Source: Mariprofundus aestuarium (GTDB lineage: Bacteria > Pseudomonadota > Zetaproteobacteria > Mariprofundales > Mariprofundaceae). From it: a DNA stretch of 64,000 nucleotides. This document shows, piece by piece, positions 7,935 through 17,284 of the stretch. Under the pieces are notes generated by a model that did not search any database, had not been told where the DNA came from, and saw nothing but the letters and a program-made list of their open reading frames with translations. The position numbers and the translations under genes are program-made. How positions within the stretch are numbered: position 1 is the first letter of the stretch; each line of letters opens with the position of its first letter. The stretch covers positions 1,729,001-1,793,000 of the forward strand of contig NZ_CP018799.1 of assembly GCF_002795805.1 (NCBI RefSeq), in the 5' to 3' direction.

Positions 7935-8999
7935 ATGCCCGTTAACTACAGCACGATCGATACACTGATCATCGGCCAGGGGTTGGCCGGTTCGATACTT
8001 GCATGGCAACTGATGAAATCCGGCCAAAAGACCATGGTAATCTCCGATGATGCACCACCATCAGCATCACGTGTGGCTGCAGGGTTGTTCAATCCGGTAA
8101 CAGGAAAACGGCTGGTACTACAAACGCATGCAGAGACCATTATTCCTGCTGCAAAAGAGCTTTATCGTGAGCTGGAAGCGCACTTCGACCAACGTTTTTT
8201 TCATGAGAAATCGATGTTACGGGTTATCAAGGATGCGAAGGAGCACAAATCATTTGAAAAACGGTCGAAAGATCCGGCCTACGCCCAGTATCTGGGCGAG
8301 ATTTGTGATCCGCCTGCTTCTCTGATCAGTTCAAATGAAGTTTTCGAACAACACAGTACGGGTTACCTTGATACCAACAGGCTGCTCGACTGCTTAAGGG
8401 ACTATTTTATTGCACAGGAGAGCTATCGGTCAGCCCTGTGCAATTATAATGATCTTACAATAACAGATAAAACCATCTCGTGGAGCGGAATTAAAACCCA
8501 GCGGATCATCTTCTGCGAAGGCTTTATGGGCAAAAATAACCCATGGTTTAACTGGCTCCCCTTCCAGCCTGCAAAAGGAGAGATCCTTAGCTTGAGAACC
8601 GATCACTCCTTACCTGATCAGATCATCAACGGAGGCAAATGGCTGCTGCCGGTTCATGATGGCAGTTATAAAACAGGCGCTACCTACGACCACGATCTCT
8701 CCTCCATAACGCCTAGCGAGGCAGGCAAGGCTGAACTGATTGATGGCATGCAAAAGCTTTTTAGTTCAGCGATCGAATTCGAACTACTGGATCATAAAGC
8801 AGGTGTACGCCCCAACACTCTAGATAAGCAGCCCTTTATCGGACTTCATCCCAGGCAGCCAGAAATAGGTATTTTCAACGGCTTCGGCTCCAAAGGTTCG
8901 ATGCTGATCCCCTACTACAGCAAAGCTTTTGCGATGCATCTGATCGATGGTTCGCCAATACCAGTAGAAGCGGATATCTGCAGGATTCAACATGGCTAG
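7935..8999 (+). CDS. FAD-dependent oxidoreductase (DAO family), 354 aa
   Basis: The Rossmann FAD motif IDTLIIGQGLAGSILAWQLM starts the protein, followed by SRVAAGLFNPVTGKRLV and the C-terminal DAO-type stretch HKAGVRPNTLDKQPFIGLHP...GIFNGFGSKGSMLIPYYS. The family oxidises amines or amino acids. Sequences with this G-FNPVTGKR pattern resemble the C-terminal half of MnmC and glycine-oxidase relatives. It overlaps the MnmM-type methyltransferase gene by 8 nt, so a role in tRNA wobble-uridine modification is possible but unproven. The start at 7935 is the last ATG before the Rossmann motif; ATG codons further upstream exist, and no strong ribosome binding site decides. Confidence 0.75.
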   Translation: MPVNYSTIDTLIIGQGLAGSILAWQLMKSGQKTMVISDDAPPSASRVAAGLFNPVTGKRLVLQTHAETIIPAAKELYRELEAHFDQRFFHEKSMLRVIKDAKEHKSFEKRSKDPAYAQYLGEICDPPASLISSNEVFEQHSTGYLDTNRLLDCLRDYFIAQESYRSALCNYNDLTITDKTISWSGIKTQRIIFCEGFMGKNNPWFNWLPFQPAKGEILSLRTDHSLPDQIINGGKWLLPVHDGSYKTGATYDHDLSSITPSEAGKAELIDGMQKLFSSAIEFELLDHKAGVRPNTLDKQPFIGLHPRQPEIGIFNGFGSKGSMLIPYYSKAFAMHLIDGSPIPVEADICRIQHG

Positions 9000-9567
9000 A
9001 GTCTCTTTGACCGGTCAGGTGCATAAAAGCCTGCTTGCCCGCATAAAAGATGGTGCAACCTGCATTGATGCCACAGCAGGCAACGGTTTTGACACCCTGT
9101 TTCTCGCCTCCCATACTGGAGAGGCGGGCCACACTTACGCTTTCGACATCCAGCAGCAGGCCATCGACAATACAAAAAAACGACTGGCTGAAGCTGACCT
9201 TCTGGACCGGGTGACATTAATCCATGCTGGCCATGAATCCATGCTGGAGCATGTACCTGAAACTGATCATGGCAAGGTTGATATCATCGTCTTCAATCTC
9301 GGATACCTGCCCAGAACAGATAAGTCCGTAATCACGCATGAGCCCACAACACTGCAGGCGCTTAACAGCTCCCTAAAACTGCTCTCCAGCCGCGGCCACA
9401 TCTCCATTCTCGCTTACCCCGGTCATCCCGGTGGTCGAGAAGAGGCCGAAGCTGTCAAAACCTGGGCGAAACATCTTCCTGCAACATTTGATGCACGAAT
9501 TCATGAGCCGGAAAACAGTGGTGGCTCATCTCCAGAGTGGATTGAAATCAACGCTATTGCTAAATGA
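8992..9567 (+). CDS. Class I SAM methyltransferase, MnmM/YtqB-like, 191 aa
   Basis: The SAM-binding motif I is IDATAGNGFDTLFLA, followed by YAFDIQQQAIDNTKKRL (motif II) and IIVFNLGYLPRTDKSVITHEPTTLQAL. The last is the signature of the YtqB/MnmM family (annotated in older genomes as putative rRNA methylase). MnmM methylates 5-aminomethyl-2-thiouridine at the tRNA wobble position in bacteria lacking a full MnmC. The neighbouring flavin oxidoreductase resembles the MnmC oxidase domain, so the two overlapping genes could share a tRNA substrate. Function is inferred from the family. Confidence 0.82.
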   Translation: MARVSLTGQVHKSLLARIKDGATCIDATAGNGFDTLFLASHTGEAGHTYAFDIQQQAIDNTKKRLAEADLLDRVTLIHAGHESMLEHVPETDHGKVDIIVFNLGYLPRTDKSVITHEPTTLQALNSSLKLLSSRGHISILAYPGHPGGREEAEAVKTWAKHLPATFDARIHEPENSGGSSPEWIEINAIAK

Positions 9568-9651
9568 CCATTTCGCATGCCGACTCAACCGATCATTCAG
9601 TTTTGAAGCCTGAACTAATAGCTATATCGCCCTCAACGCTTTCTGAATGAA

Positions 9652-10476
9652 CTATTCGCTCTCTTTCAGCCGGTCGTAAAAGAAATTAGTAGCGGCTACA
9701 AAACCATCAATACTGCCACAGTCGAAACGCCTGCCATTGAACCGATAGGCGATCACGTTCCCCTGTGACGCCTGTGCCTGAAGTGCATCGGTAATCTGCA
9801 CTTCACCACCCGCACCCGGCGGAGTGTTCCTTATAATGTCGAAAATGTCGGGCGTGAGGATATAACGCCCGATAATAGCAAGGTTCGATGGCGCATCTTT
9901 AGGATCAGGCTTCTCTACCATCGTTTCGACACGAGTATGCCGCTCATCAATTTGCTGCCCACTGACAATACCGTACTTGTTCACCTCCTCATGAGGCACC
10001 TCCTCCACGGCAACAACACTGCACTGGTACTTCTCATATACCTTCAGCATCTGCGACATGATCCCCTCCTCTCCGACACAAAGGTCATCGGCAAGAATCA
10101 CACCAAAGGGGTCATTTCCAATAATGGTGCTTCCGGTAAGAATGGCATCTCCCAGTCCGCGCATATGAACCTGTCGAGTATAGGAGTAGGTACACTCATT
10201 AATGAGACCACGGATCGATTCAAGTCGTTCCTCACGACTTGTGCCTTTGAGCTGATCCTCCAGTTCATAGACGATGTCAAAATGATCCTCAATGGCGCGT
10301 TTATTTCGACCTGTCACCATGGCGATATCCATCATTCCAGCCTCAGCAGCCTCCTCGACACCATATTGGATCAGAGGTTTGGTCAGGATCGGCAGCATCT
10401 CCTTAGGTTGCGCTTTGGTTGCCGGTAAGAACCGTGTACCGTAACCGGCCACGGGGAATAGACATTTCTTAATCAT
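9652..10476 (-). CDS. galU: UTP-glucose-1-phosphate uridylyltransferase, 274 aa
   Basis: Makes UDP-glucose from UTP and glucose-1-phosphate. It has the nucleotidyltransferase start KKCLFPVAGYGTRFLPATKAQPKEMLPILTKP, then QYGVEEA and MVTGRNKRAIEDHFD, FGVILADD, KPDPKDAPSNLAIIGRYIL and the C-terminal RFDCGS(I)DG motif typical of GalU. It lies 21 bp after the amylosucrase gene at the end of the sucrose operon. There it can supply the UDP-glucose donor for sucrose-phosphate synthase as well as for envelope sugars. Confidence 0.95.
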   Translation of the reverse strand: MIKKCLFPVAGYGTRFLPATKAQPKEMLPILTKPLIQYGVEEAAEAGMMDIAMVTGRNKRAIEDHFDIVYELEDQLKGTSREERLESIRGLINECTYSYTRQVHMRGLGDAILTGSTIIGNDPFGVILADDLCVGEEGIMSQMLKVYEKYQCSVVAVEEVPHEEVNKYGIVSGQQIDERHTRVETMVEKPDPKDAPSNLAIIGRYILTPDIFDIIRNTPPGAGGEVQITDALQAQASQGNVIAYRFNGRRFDCGSIDGFVAATNFFYDRLKESE

Positions 10477-10497
10477 GCATTTCTTCTCCTATACTCA

Positions 10498-12453
10498 TTA
10501 CTCGCTCAACCAGTAGAATCCGTAGCCCGGAATGGCCAGCTGGTCATTGAAAACCGGTGGGGATTCACCACTGCAGAGGTCCCTGATGTTATCGTGCTTG
10601 AAATGGCCCATTCGACGCAGCTGCTCCAGATCGAGATATTGCGGCATGGCATCGAAATTTCCGACCACAACCACGCCCGAGGTGCTATATCGGTGATCGA
10701 AATGGGCATAGGCCAGAAGATGGGCATTGCCCAAATCGAGCATTTCGCGGTTGTTGAAATCGGCAAAGGAGGGAATCTCCTTGCGCACAGCAATCAACTT
10801 CTTCAATGCCGTGAATATCCGGTACTCAATCGAACCAGGCTGACTTCTGAGCTCCGCCTTCTGCCAATCAATCACCGGACGGTGAATCCATCGACTATCG
10901 TTTAGTTTGCTCTCATCCTGCTGGTAATCGTAATTGTTCAATGTACCAAGCTCATCGCCATAGTAGAGCAGTGGAATACCACCGAAGGAAAGGATCATCG
11001 CATTAAGCAGCAGGATGATATTAATGGCGCTATCGATGGCATGTTCGTCACCCGACTCCAGTGCGCTCTCCAGCCCGGCTAGTGAAGCGAGCGTCCCTGA
11101 GATACGGGCATCCCCAGTCTTTTCATTGGCCGCAAAGGGGCGCCCGCGGGCAGGAGAGTCCTCATATTTGCCGGTAAAGTAGTCAACCAGAAAACGTCGA
11201 TGCGCTGCCGGTTCGTAACCGGCAAGTCGGATATCGTTATCATCAAATCCCAGTCCGATATCGTCATGACACCGGATATAGTTCAGCCATGTGGCTCGCT
11301 CCAGCTTGTCCGGAAGACTCTTGATGCCGCGATAGAGCAGTTCCGCCTTTCTGGTGGCAACCGCATCCCAGAGCAAAGCCATAAACGTGGCGTTGTAGGC
11401 GATCTCACACTCTTTGGCATTGATCGCATCTTCACCGAAATATTTGGTAACCTCGACCGGAGCCACAATCGCCTCGGCGATGAATAGCACTCCCGGTGCG
11501 GTGACTTGGCAGCAGTCCTTGAGAAGCTGTAGAATTAGATGCGCCTCGCGCTCGTTCTGGCAGGTGCTGCCAATCTTCTTCCAGAGGAAAGCAACCGCAT
11601 CAAGACGCAGAATATCGGCACCGTGATTGGCCCAGTAGAGAATGATGTCGATCATCTCGATGAGCACGGAAGGGTTACTGTAGTTGAGATCCCACTGATA
11701 ATCATTAAATGATGTCATCACCCATTTGCCCATCGCCTCATCCCAGGTGAAGCTTCCTGGCGAGGTTTCAGGAAAGATTTCGGGCATCGTTTCCTCGAAC
11801 ATGTCCGGTATGTCGCGATTATCGAAGACGTAGTAGTACTCCTGATAACGTTTCTCACCACTGCGAGCGCGTTTAGCCCATTCATGTTCATCGGAGGTGT
11901 GATTAAGCACCACATCAAGGGTAAGAAGCATCTCACGCCTGTGCATCGAACCGGAGAGTGCATCGACATCCTCAAGAGAACCGATCCGTTCATCAATGCG
12001 GCGGAAATCACGAACGGCATAACCGCCATCACTCCTGCCCGGTGGGCAGTCAAGCACCGGCATCACATGCACCATATTGATGCCAAGTTCCTGTAAATAA
12101 TGAAGCCTCTCCTTGAGCCCTTTCAGATCACCGGCAAAGCCATCACTGTAGAGTGCCATACCGACCCACTTCTGACTCAAAAACCAGTTATGATCACTTT
12201 CCCGCTCAAGGTCGGTCTCTCTCAGAGCATCAGAGCGAGCGATGTACTGATAGGCCAACGTCTCAACCAGCTTCTGCATCTGCTCCGTGAAATCGGCTCT
12301 ACCACCATAAAGCTTCTCGAAGAGCGAGTGGATGGCATAAAAATTCGCACCCAGACGCGTATAGAAGTAGCGCATCTTCGGCTGTTTGATGATTTCCGGA
12401 TCAAGCTTGATAAGAATTTCGTTCAGTAGGGAGTGTGAAACCTGCTCATACAT
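10498..12453 (-). CDS. ams: Amylosucrase (GH13), 651 aa
   Basis: A GH13 subfamily 4 enzyme that splits sucrose and transfers glucose to an alpha-1,4-glucan. The GH13 motifs are clear: LTLDVVLNHTSDEH, the nucleophile region ADILRLDAVAFLWK, acid/base VLFIAEAIVAP and the transition-state aspartate in NYIRCHDDIGLGFDD. The set with FLWK, AEAIV and CHDDIG is diagnostic of amylosucrase. The length matches the family (about 640). It overlaps the fructokinase gene by 8 nt, and fructokinase would phosphorylate the fructose released. In this organism it probably links stored sucrose to glycogen. Confidence 0.92.
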   Translation of the reverse strand: MYEQVSHSLLNEILIKLDPEIIKQPKMRYFYTRLGANFYAIHSLFEKLYGGRADFTEQMQKLVETLAYQYIARSDALRETDLERESDHNWFLSQKWVGMALYSDGFAGDLKGLKERLHYLQELGINMVHVMPVLDCPPGRSDGGYAVRDFRRIDERIGSLEDVDALSGSMHRREMLLTLDVVLNHTSDEHEWAKRARSGEKRYQEYYYVFDNRDIPDMFEETMPEIFPETSPGSFTWDEAMGKWVMTSFNDYQWDLNYSNPSVLIEMIDIILYWANHGADILRLDAVAFLWKKIGSTCQNEREAHLILQLLKDCCQVTAPGVLFIAEAIVAPVEVTKYFGEDAINAKECEIAYNATFMALLWDAVATRKAELLYRGIKSLPDKLERATWLNYIRCHDDIGLGFDDNDIRLAGYEPAAHRRFLVDYFTGKYEDSPARGRPFAANEKTGDARISGTLASLAGLESALESGDEHAIDSAINIILLLNAMILSFGGIPLLYYGDELGTLNNYDYQQDESKLNDSRWIHRPVIDWQKAELRSQPGSIEYRIFTALKKLIAVRKEIPSFADFNNREMLDLGNAHLLAYAHFDHRYSTSGVVVVGNFDAMPQYLDLEQLRRMGHFKHDNIRDLCSGESPPVFNDQLAIPGYGFYWLSE

Positions 12454-13354
12454 CTTCGTGATCCTTTATGTCCCATTGTCGGATAAATTGTCGATAGAAG
12501 CCTCTATCCTGCGAGGTCGCCCCGCGGATGCTGACCACGGCGCTGGCAAATGCCTGAGCACGCTGCATGGTCAGTTCAAGCGGCCACTCAAGCAACTGCC
12601 CGGCAAGGAATACGCTACAGAATGCATCCCCTGCCCCAACCGTATCGACGACCTGAGAAGCCTTTTCCGGGACAACCGAACACCCCCTGCCATCAACCGC
12701 TGATATCGATGTTGCGCCGTTTTCACCGCCGGTCAAAACAATCTCTCTGGTAACTGCTGCTGAAAGTCGTGCGATTCTCCCGGCCTGATCGGCCTGCTCC
12801 GGATAGATCTCAAAGAGTTCATCTTCATTGAGTTTCACCCACTCTGCCCCCTGCACTAGGAAGAGAATATCTTCCCGCTTCCACCAGGGTGAACGCAGAT
12901 TGATATCGACCATGCGAGCAGCCGTACAATCCTCTTTCAGTTTTTTCAGAGCATTCGCTGAAACTGCATGGCGCAACGCCAACGATCCGTGATAGAGCAG
13001 CCATGCGCCATCAAGCTGCGGCACCTTGGATGCATCGATATAATCGTAAGCAACACCATCGACGATCTCGTAAACGGGCTCACCATGATCAAACTGAACC
13101 TCGACAGTACCGGTCGGGTGATCGAAATCGACTTGAATACCGCTGCAATCCATACCCCAATCGAGCATGGCATGCTCAACCTTCTGTCCCAATGCATCAT
13201 CACCGATACTGGAGATCATCAATGGCTTCAGCCCGAAGGCGTGAAGATGCCAGGCAACATTGAATGGCGCACCACCAAGAATAGCCGAGCCGTCGGGGAA
13301 ATGGTCAAAAAGAACCTCACCGAAGATAAGTGGCCGCATCGCTACATTACTCAT
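12446..13354 (-). CDS. fruK: PfkB-family fructokinase, 302 aa
   Basis: A ribokinase-fold sugar kinase. PLIFGEVLFDHFPDGSAILGGAPFNVAWHLHAFG is the N-terminal substrate-binding signature, and VVDTVGAGDAFCSVFLAG is the C-terminal ATP/anion-hole motif with the catalytic aspartate of GAGD. It is set between spp and ams, with overlaps of 8 nt on each side, so fructose-6-phosphate production from amylosucrase-derived fructose is the likely role. The ATG at 13354 is preferred because it overlaps the spp stop; longer in-frame extensions lack support. Confidence 0.88.
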   Translation of the reverse strand: MSNVAMRPLIFGEVLFDHFPDGSAILGGAPFNVAWHLHAFGLKPLMISSIGDDALGQKVEHAMLDWGMDCSGIQVDFDHPTGTVEVQFDHGEPVYEIVDGVAYDYIDASKVPQLDGAWLLYHGSLALRHAVSANALKKLKEDCTAARMVDINLRSPWWKREDILFLVQGAEWVKLNEDELFEIYPEQADQAGRIARLSAAVTREIVLTGGENGATSISAVDGRGCSVVPEKASQVVDTVGAGDAFCSVFLAGQLLEWPLELTMQRAQAFASAVVSIRGATSQDRGFYRQFIRQWDIKDHEDV

Positions 13355-14177
13355 ACGCACTGCTCTCGATGTCGGCCACCATATCAGGGTGAAAGTGAGC
13401 AACACCTTCAAGAATACCGGCACTGTAGTTTCCGTTCATGCCGAGAAAACCACCATGTGCCAGATACAGGGATGATGCTGTTTGGGTAGCCAACCGAACC
13501 TCATCGTCAGCGTTGGCCACCAGTACCGATGGTATGGAGCTGAGAAGCACATCAAGGTCGTTACCGCTATCGCCGGCAAAGATCGTCTCGGTCTCACCTA
13601 TGCGTTCCTGCTGCATTAGAAAGCGGATAGCGTGCAGCTTGTTGGCACTAACAGGCAGTATGTCGATCAAACCAATATTCGCCAGCTCATCAATACTCCA
13701 GATAACATTGGCCTGAATCAGTTTTGCTCGCAGACGTAACTGAATCGCTTCAACAATCGAACCCCTGTCGGCTGTTAGGGAAAGGTAGAAACTGAGCTTG
13801 TGGACATTCTGCTTCTCAGACTCCTGCAACCTGAGGGCATTGATATCCGACAACATGCCTTGCAGCGCCTGACGATTCTGCCCCTGCCAGTCATCGGCAA
13901 TCTCATCACTCCACGCCTGCCACACAGACCAGCCGTCAACTCCGGTTCGGTAAATTGTCGAACCGACATCGGCAATGACATAGTCCGGCACAGGCAGTTG
14001 ATACTGATCAATAGCCTGTTCGATCAGCTGCCTGTGACGTCCTGAGACATAGGCCAGCGAAACCCCTTCATTACCGGCAAAGCGTGAGAAACATAGCCTC
14101 GCCCCATCAGATTCAGGTTGATGACCATTGGGGATCAATGTCCGATCCAGATCGGTACAGATGAGAATATTGCTCAC
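13347..14177 (-). CDS. spp: Sucrose-6-phosphate phosphatase (HAD superfamily), 276 aa
   Basis: Removes the phosphate from sucrose-6-phosphate. The HAD motif I is LICTDLDRTLIPNG (nucleophile and acid/base aspartates), motif II lies in LAYVSGRHRQLIEQA, and motifs III/IV in NKLHAIRFLMQQ...IFAGDSGNDLDVL. The length agrees with bacterial sucrose-phosphatases. It starts with a GTG overlapping the sps stop by 4 nt (GTGA), which ties it to the synthase. The Cof-type HAD fold alone could also mean another sugar phosphatase, but the operon makes this assignment firm. Confidence 0.88.
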   Translation of the reverse strand: MSNILICTDLDRTLIPNGHQPESDGARLCFSRFAGNEGVSLAYVSGRHRQLIEQAIDQYQLPVPDYVIADVGSTIYRTGVDGWSVWQAWSDEIADDWQGQNRQALQGMLSDINALRLQESEKQNVHKLSFYLSLTADRGSIVEAIQLRLRAKLIQANVIWSIDELANIGLIDILPVSANKLHAIRFLMQQERIGETETIFAGDSGNDLDVLLSSIPSVLVANADDEVRLATQTASSLYLAHGGFLGMNGNYSAGILEGVAHFHPDMVADIESSAYE

Positions 14178-16324
14178 GATGATGGCTGCCGATCTTTATT
14201 AAAAAAATCGAAATGGTTGATGGCCTCGATAATACCAGCCGCGTAGCTTTTTTCTGAAAAATAGATCCGGTCAGCCTCGGCCAACTCGGAGAGCTCTTCC
14301 TCATGACGATTGGCTACCACCACCCCAAGCATATTGCCGCGCATCATATCTTCGTCGGCTCCCGACCCACCTGCCACCAGCAGGTTCTCCAGAGGAATAT
14401 CAAGCTGTTCTGCGGCCCAGCGCAAGGCATAGCCCTTGGAGGCGCGGTATGGCAGCACATCAAGAAACTGGCCATGCGAGAATATGACGTTCACCGTATG
14501 CTCATGCTGGGATAAAAATCGATTGATCTCCTGTACGTCTGGAGCCACGTCCGGGTCGATATAAAAACTGACCTTGAACGGCGTCTGAAACTTTTTCGGC
14601 TGCATCTCAAGGCCAGGAATCTCCTGCAGTAGTTCAACAAGGTCTCGCCGATGCCAGCGATGGTTGATATGCCGGTCCCAGACCGCGTCACGGGTGAGAT
14701 TCGGTGCATAGTAAATTTCCGTACCCAGGCTGGTGATCAATAGATCGGGTTGAGGAATACGGTGCTTTCGCATTACGCTCAGTGCGCTTTCGAGATTGCG
14801 CCCAGTGGCAACGCCAAAACTGACCATCTTGCGGTGCTGTTTCAGCATGGCTGTGAATTCAGGAATAGCATCAGGTTCTCCCAGAAGATTCTGATCCAGA
14901 TCAGTGATAATAGCCGCATTACGATAGAGTATCGGCCTGCGACTGAGCTCCATCCGTTTGACCGGTTCAGTCTGTTCAACCAGCGGTCGAATCACATCAA
15001 GATACTTCTCAACATGCGCTTTCCATGAATAGTGATGGGTAACCCCTTTAATGCCGTTTTCTGCATAGCGCTGCCAATCCTTTTCATCCTCCAGAGTTTC
15101 AATCAATGCGCCGGCGATCGCTTCTGTGTCGAGAGGATCAACAAGCAGGCCGTTCTCACAGTTACCGATAATATCTATCGGGCCACCATCCTCGGTGGCA
15201 ACAAGTGGTACGCCACAGGCAGCAGCTTCGATCAGAGTCAGACCGAATGGTTCAGTTAGTGCCGGATTGATAAAAATGCCCTTGGAGAGGGCGGTCAGCC
15301 TGTAGAGCAGCGGCACCTCATCAGCTTTATGATGCTTGGGAAAAGCGACCTTGCCATAGAGGTCGTACTGGTCAATGGTCATCAGAATACTGGTTAGCAC
15401 CTCCTGCGCCCCCGCATCCATATCACTGATATCGTCGCGGTTACCGGCAATAACTACCAGATTAGCCAGCTCTTGAAGTTGTGCTGACTGCCCATATGCC
15501 TCGACAAGGGTGGTGATGTTTTTTCGTGGGTCGGGTCTGGAGAGTGCAAGAATGATCGGCTTATCAGTATCAACCAGAAACCGATTAACTTCACTAGCAA
15601 TAGCACTTTCACGCTCATCGCCGGCGGGAGGAAAGAACTTCTTAAGATCGGTGCCGGGTGGCACAACACGCATCTGATCCGGCTGGTAATAGTCGTAAAG
15701 GCCGTACTGCTCCTCAACCTCCTGATTGGTGCTGACCACAATCCTGGAGGCAGCCCCCAATGTCCGCTCTTCGGCATCAATGCGGCGACTCATGTTATAG
15801 GTTATCTCAATCTCGTCTCGTGTTGCCCCGCCGGCTAACAGCCGCTTGCGCTTACTGCGTCCCAGAGAGTGCCCCGTATGCACCAACGGAATCCCCAGAA
15901 GACTTGAAATCTGTGTGCCCACATGGCCGGCATCGGCATAGTGACTGTGAATAATATGGGGCAGACGTGGTTGCTCCCGCAGGTAGGCCAATGCATTGTC
16001 AGCAAAGGTTTCTAGGCTGTCCCATAGTTGCTCTTTAGGAATATATCCTTCTTCGCCGCACTCAATACGGGCAATCTGCGCCTTATCGGAGAGTGCCTCG
16101 AACGGCTCTCCGTAATCAGAGCTTAGCTGTGGATCGACCACCTTTCGCGTCAACAGGTCGACACGTTCCACCTCAGACCTCTCAGCCAGCGCCCTTGCCA
16201 GCTCAACCACATACTTGGTCTGGCCACCGGTATCGGCATCCCGCCCTAGTTCAAGATCCTCTCCACGAATAAGGCCATGAGGACTGATCAGCACAATATA
16301 GAGTTTGGTGAAAGAGGTGTTCAT
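14174..16324 (-). CDS. sps: Sucrose-phosphate synthase with C-terminal HAD domain, 716 aa
   Basis: Joins UDP-glucose and fructose-6-phosphate to sucrose-6-phosphate. The GT4 part (about 1-460) contains LISPHGLIRG, GRDADTGGQTKYVVELARAL, HSHYADAGHVG, RVVPPGTDL, ALSRPDPRKNITTLVEAYG and the donor site EPFGLTLIEAAACGVPLVAT. Residues about 470-716 form an HAD phosphatase-like domain starting AAIITDLDQNLLG. Its motif reads DLDQN where active phosphatases have DxDxT, so this domain may be regulatory, and a separate spp follows. It is the first gene of the sps-spp-fruK-ams-galU run. Sucrose is a common compatible solute or storage sugar. Confidence 0.92.
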   Translation of the reverse strand: MNTSFTKLYIVLISPHGLIRGEDLELGRDADTGGQTKYVVELARALAERSEVERVDLLTRKVVDPQLSSDYGEPFEALSDKAQIARIECGEEGYIPKEQLWDSLETFADNALAYLREQPRLPHIIHSHYADAGHVGTQISSLLGIPLVHTGHSLGRSKRKRLLAGGATRDEIEITYNMSRRIDAEERTLGAASRIVVSTNQEVEEQYGLYDYYQPDQMRVVPPGTDLKKFFPPAGDERESAIASEVNRFLVDTDKPIILALSRPDPRKNITTLVEAYGQSAQLQELANLVVIAGNRDDISDMDAGAQEVLTSILMTIDQYDLYGKVAFPKHHKADEVPLLYRLTALSKGIFINPALTEPFGLTLIEAAACGVPLVATEDGGPIDIIGNCENGLLVDPLDTEAIAGALIETLEDEKDWQRYAENGIKGVTHHYSWKAHVEKYLDVIRPLVEQTEPVKRMELSRRPILYRNAAIITDLDQNLLGEPDAIPEFTAMLKQHRKMVSFGVATGRNLESALSVMRKHRIPQPDLLITSLGTEIYYAPNLTRDAVWDRHINHRWHRRDLVELLQEIPGLEMQPKKFQTPFKVSFYIDPDVAPDVQEINRFLSQHEHTVNVIFSHGQFLDVLPYRASKGYALRWAAEQLDIPLENLLVAGGSGADEDMMRGNMLGVVVANRHEEELSELAEADRIYFSEKSYAAGIIEAINHFDFFNKDRQPSS

Positions 16325-16574
16325 CGGTAATTAGACTCCGTTAACATTGACTTACCGATGAGTGCAACAGAAAGAAGGAACGGAAGGGCGAACTGCCGAA
16401 GCGCATCCCTTTCAACAGGCGCTACAATTGAGGAACGGCCTGCTACCTTTGTTTCCAATTTGTTTCCGGTAAGCATTGCTAGAGACAATAACAGTTCAAT
16501 CAAATATTTCAAATTGACTATCTCATGGTCGGCTAGCCACTTTTGGTGGAAGCAGTCCTTTGGGGCGGGTATCT
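16325..16574. other. Intergenic region upstream of the sucrose operon
   Basis: About 250 bp without a convincing gene lie between lipB and sps. It must carry the promoter of the sucrose operon (minus strand). A GGAG is visible 11 nt before the sps ATG, but I see no clear -35/-10 pair, operator or terminator. Confidence 0.4.
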
Positions 16575-17186
16575 CTACAACAGTGGTTGCAAGTGAAACT
16601 GCCAGCGATCCGCCAGCTCGATTGGCGGCAGTGGCGCGGTGAAGTCGGAGATGCTGGCCACTCCGAGTTGAAGCCCACAGGGACTGATGGCAGCAAACCA
16701 TTTGGGATCGACATTCACATTCAGAGCCATGCCGTGAAAGGCCACGCCGCGTGTTACACGCACACCGAGCGCTGCAATCTTGCCGCGTTCGGTCCAGACA
16801 CCGGGAAAGCCGCAGTTGCGTTTTGCTCCGATGCCAAACTCGTTGAGCAGCTGGATGCAGGACTCCTCAAGCAGAGAAACATACTTTTTTACCCCGATCT
16901 CCCTACTACGGAGATTGATGATCGGATAGAGCATGATCTGGCCGGGGCCATGAAAGGTCATCTCTCCGCCCCGATCCGTATGCACGACAGGTGCGGGAAG
17001 AGCTTCACCCAGACGATTATCGATACCGCGACGCCCAGTGGTATAAACAGGTTCGTGCTCGCAGGCGAAGATGACTTCTTCACCAACACCTCTGGCAACC
17101 GCATCAGCGCACGCTGAGAGATCCTGCCAGACAGGTTCATAGGCCCGACGCCCCAGCCACTTGTATGCAAGTCCCCAATCACTCAT
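16575..17186 (-). CDS. lipB: Octanoyl-[ACP]:protein octanoyltransferase LipB, 203 aa
   Basis: Transfers octanoate from acyl carrier protein to lipoyl domains in lipoic acid synthesis. Conserved parts are HEPVYTTGRRG, TDRGGEMTFHGPGQIMLYPIINL (the family signature) and the catalytic Cys/Lys region NCGFPGVWTERGKIAALGVRVTRGVAFHGMALNV. Length and start are as in most proteobacteria. It stands alone on the minus strand between the fatty-acid operon and the sucrose operon. Confidence 0.95.
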   Translation of the reverse strand: MSDWGLAYKWLGRRAYEPVWQDLSACADAVARGVGEEVIFACEHEPVYTTGRRGIDNRLGEALPAPVVHTDRGGEMTFHGPGQIMLYPIINLRSREIGVKKYVSLLEESCIQLLNEFGIGAKRNCGFPGVWTERGKIAALGVRVTRGVAFHGMALNVNVDPKWFAAISPCGLQLGVASISDFTAPLPPIELADRWQFHLQPLL

Positions 17187-17284
17187 TTTCGCATACTACA
17201 AAGGGCATTTCAGCTGTATATCCATTTCTAGCAATATAATGCTGAGAAGCGAACACCTTCAAACCGTGGTAATCATAGTGTGGG

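Noticed and set aside
12968-13489. Open frame antisense to the fructokinase gene
   Set aside because: It overlaps two conserved genes on the opposite strand and matches no motif.
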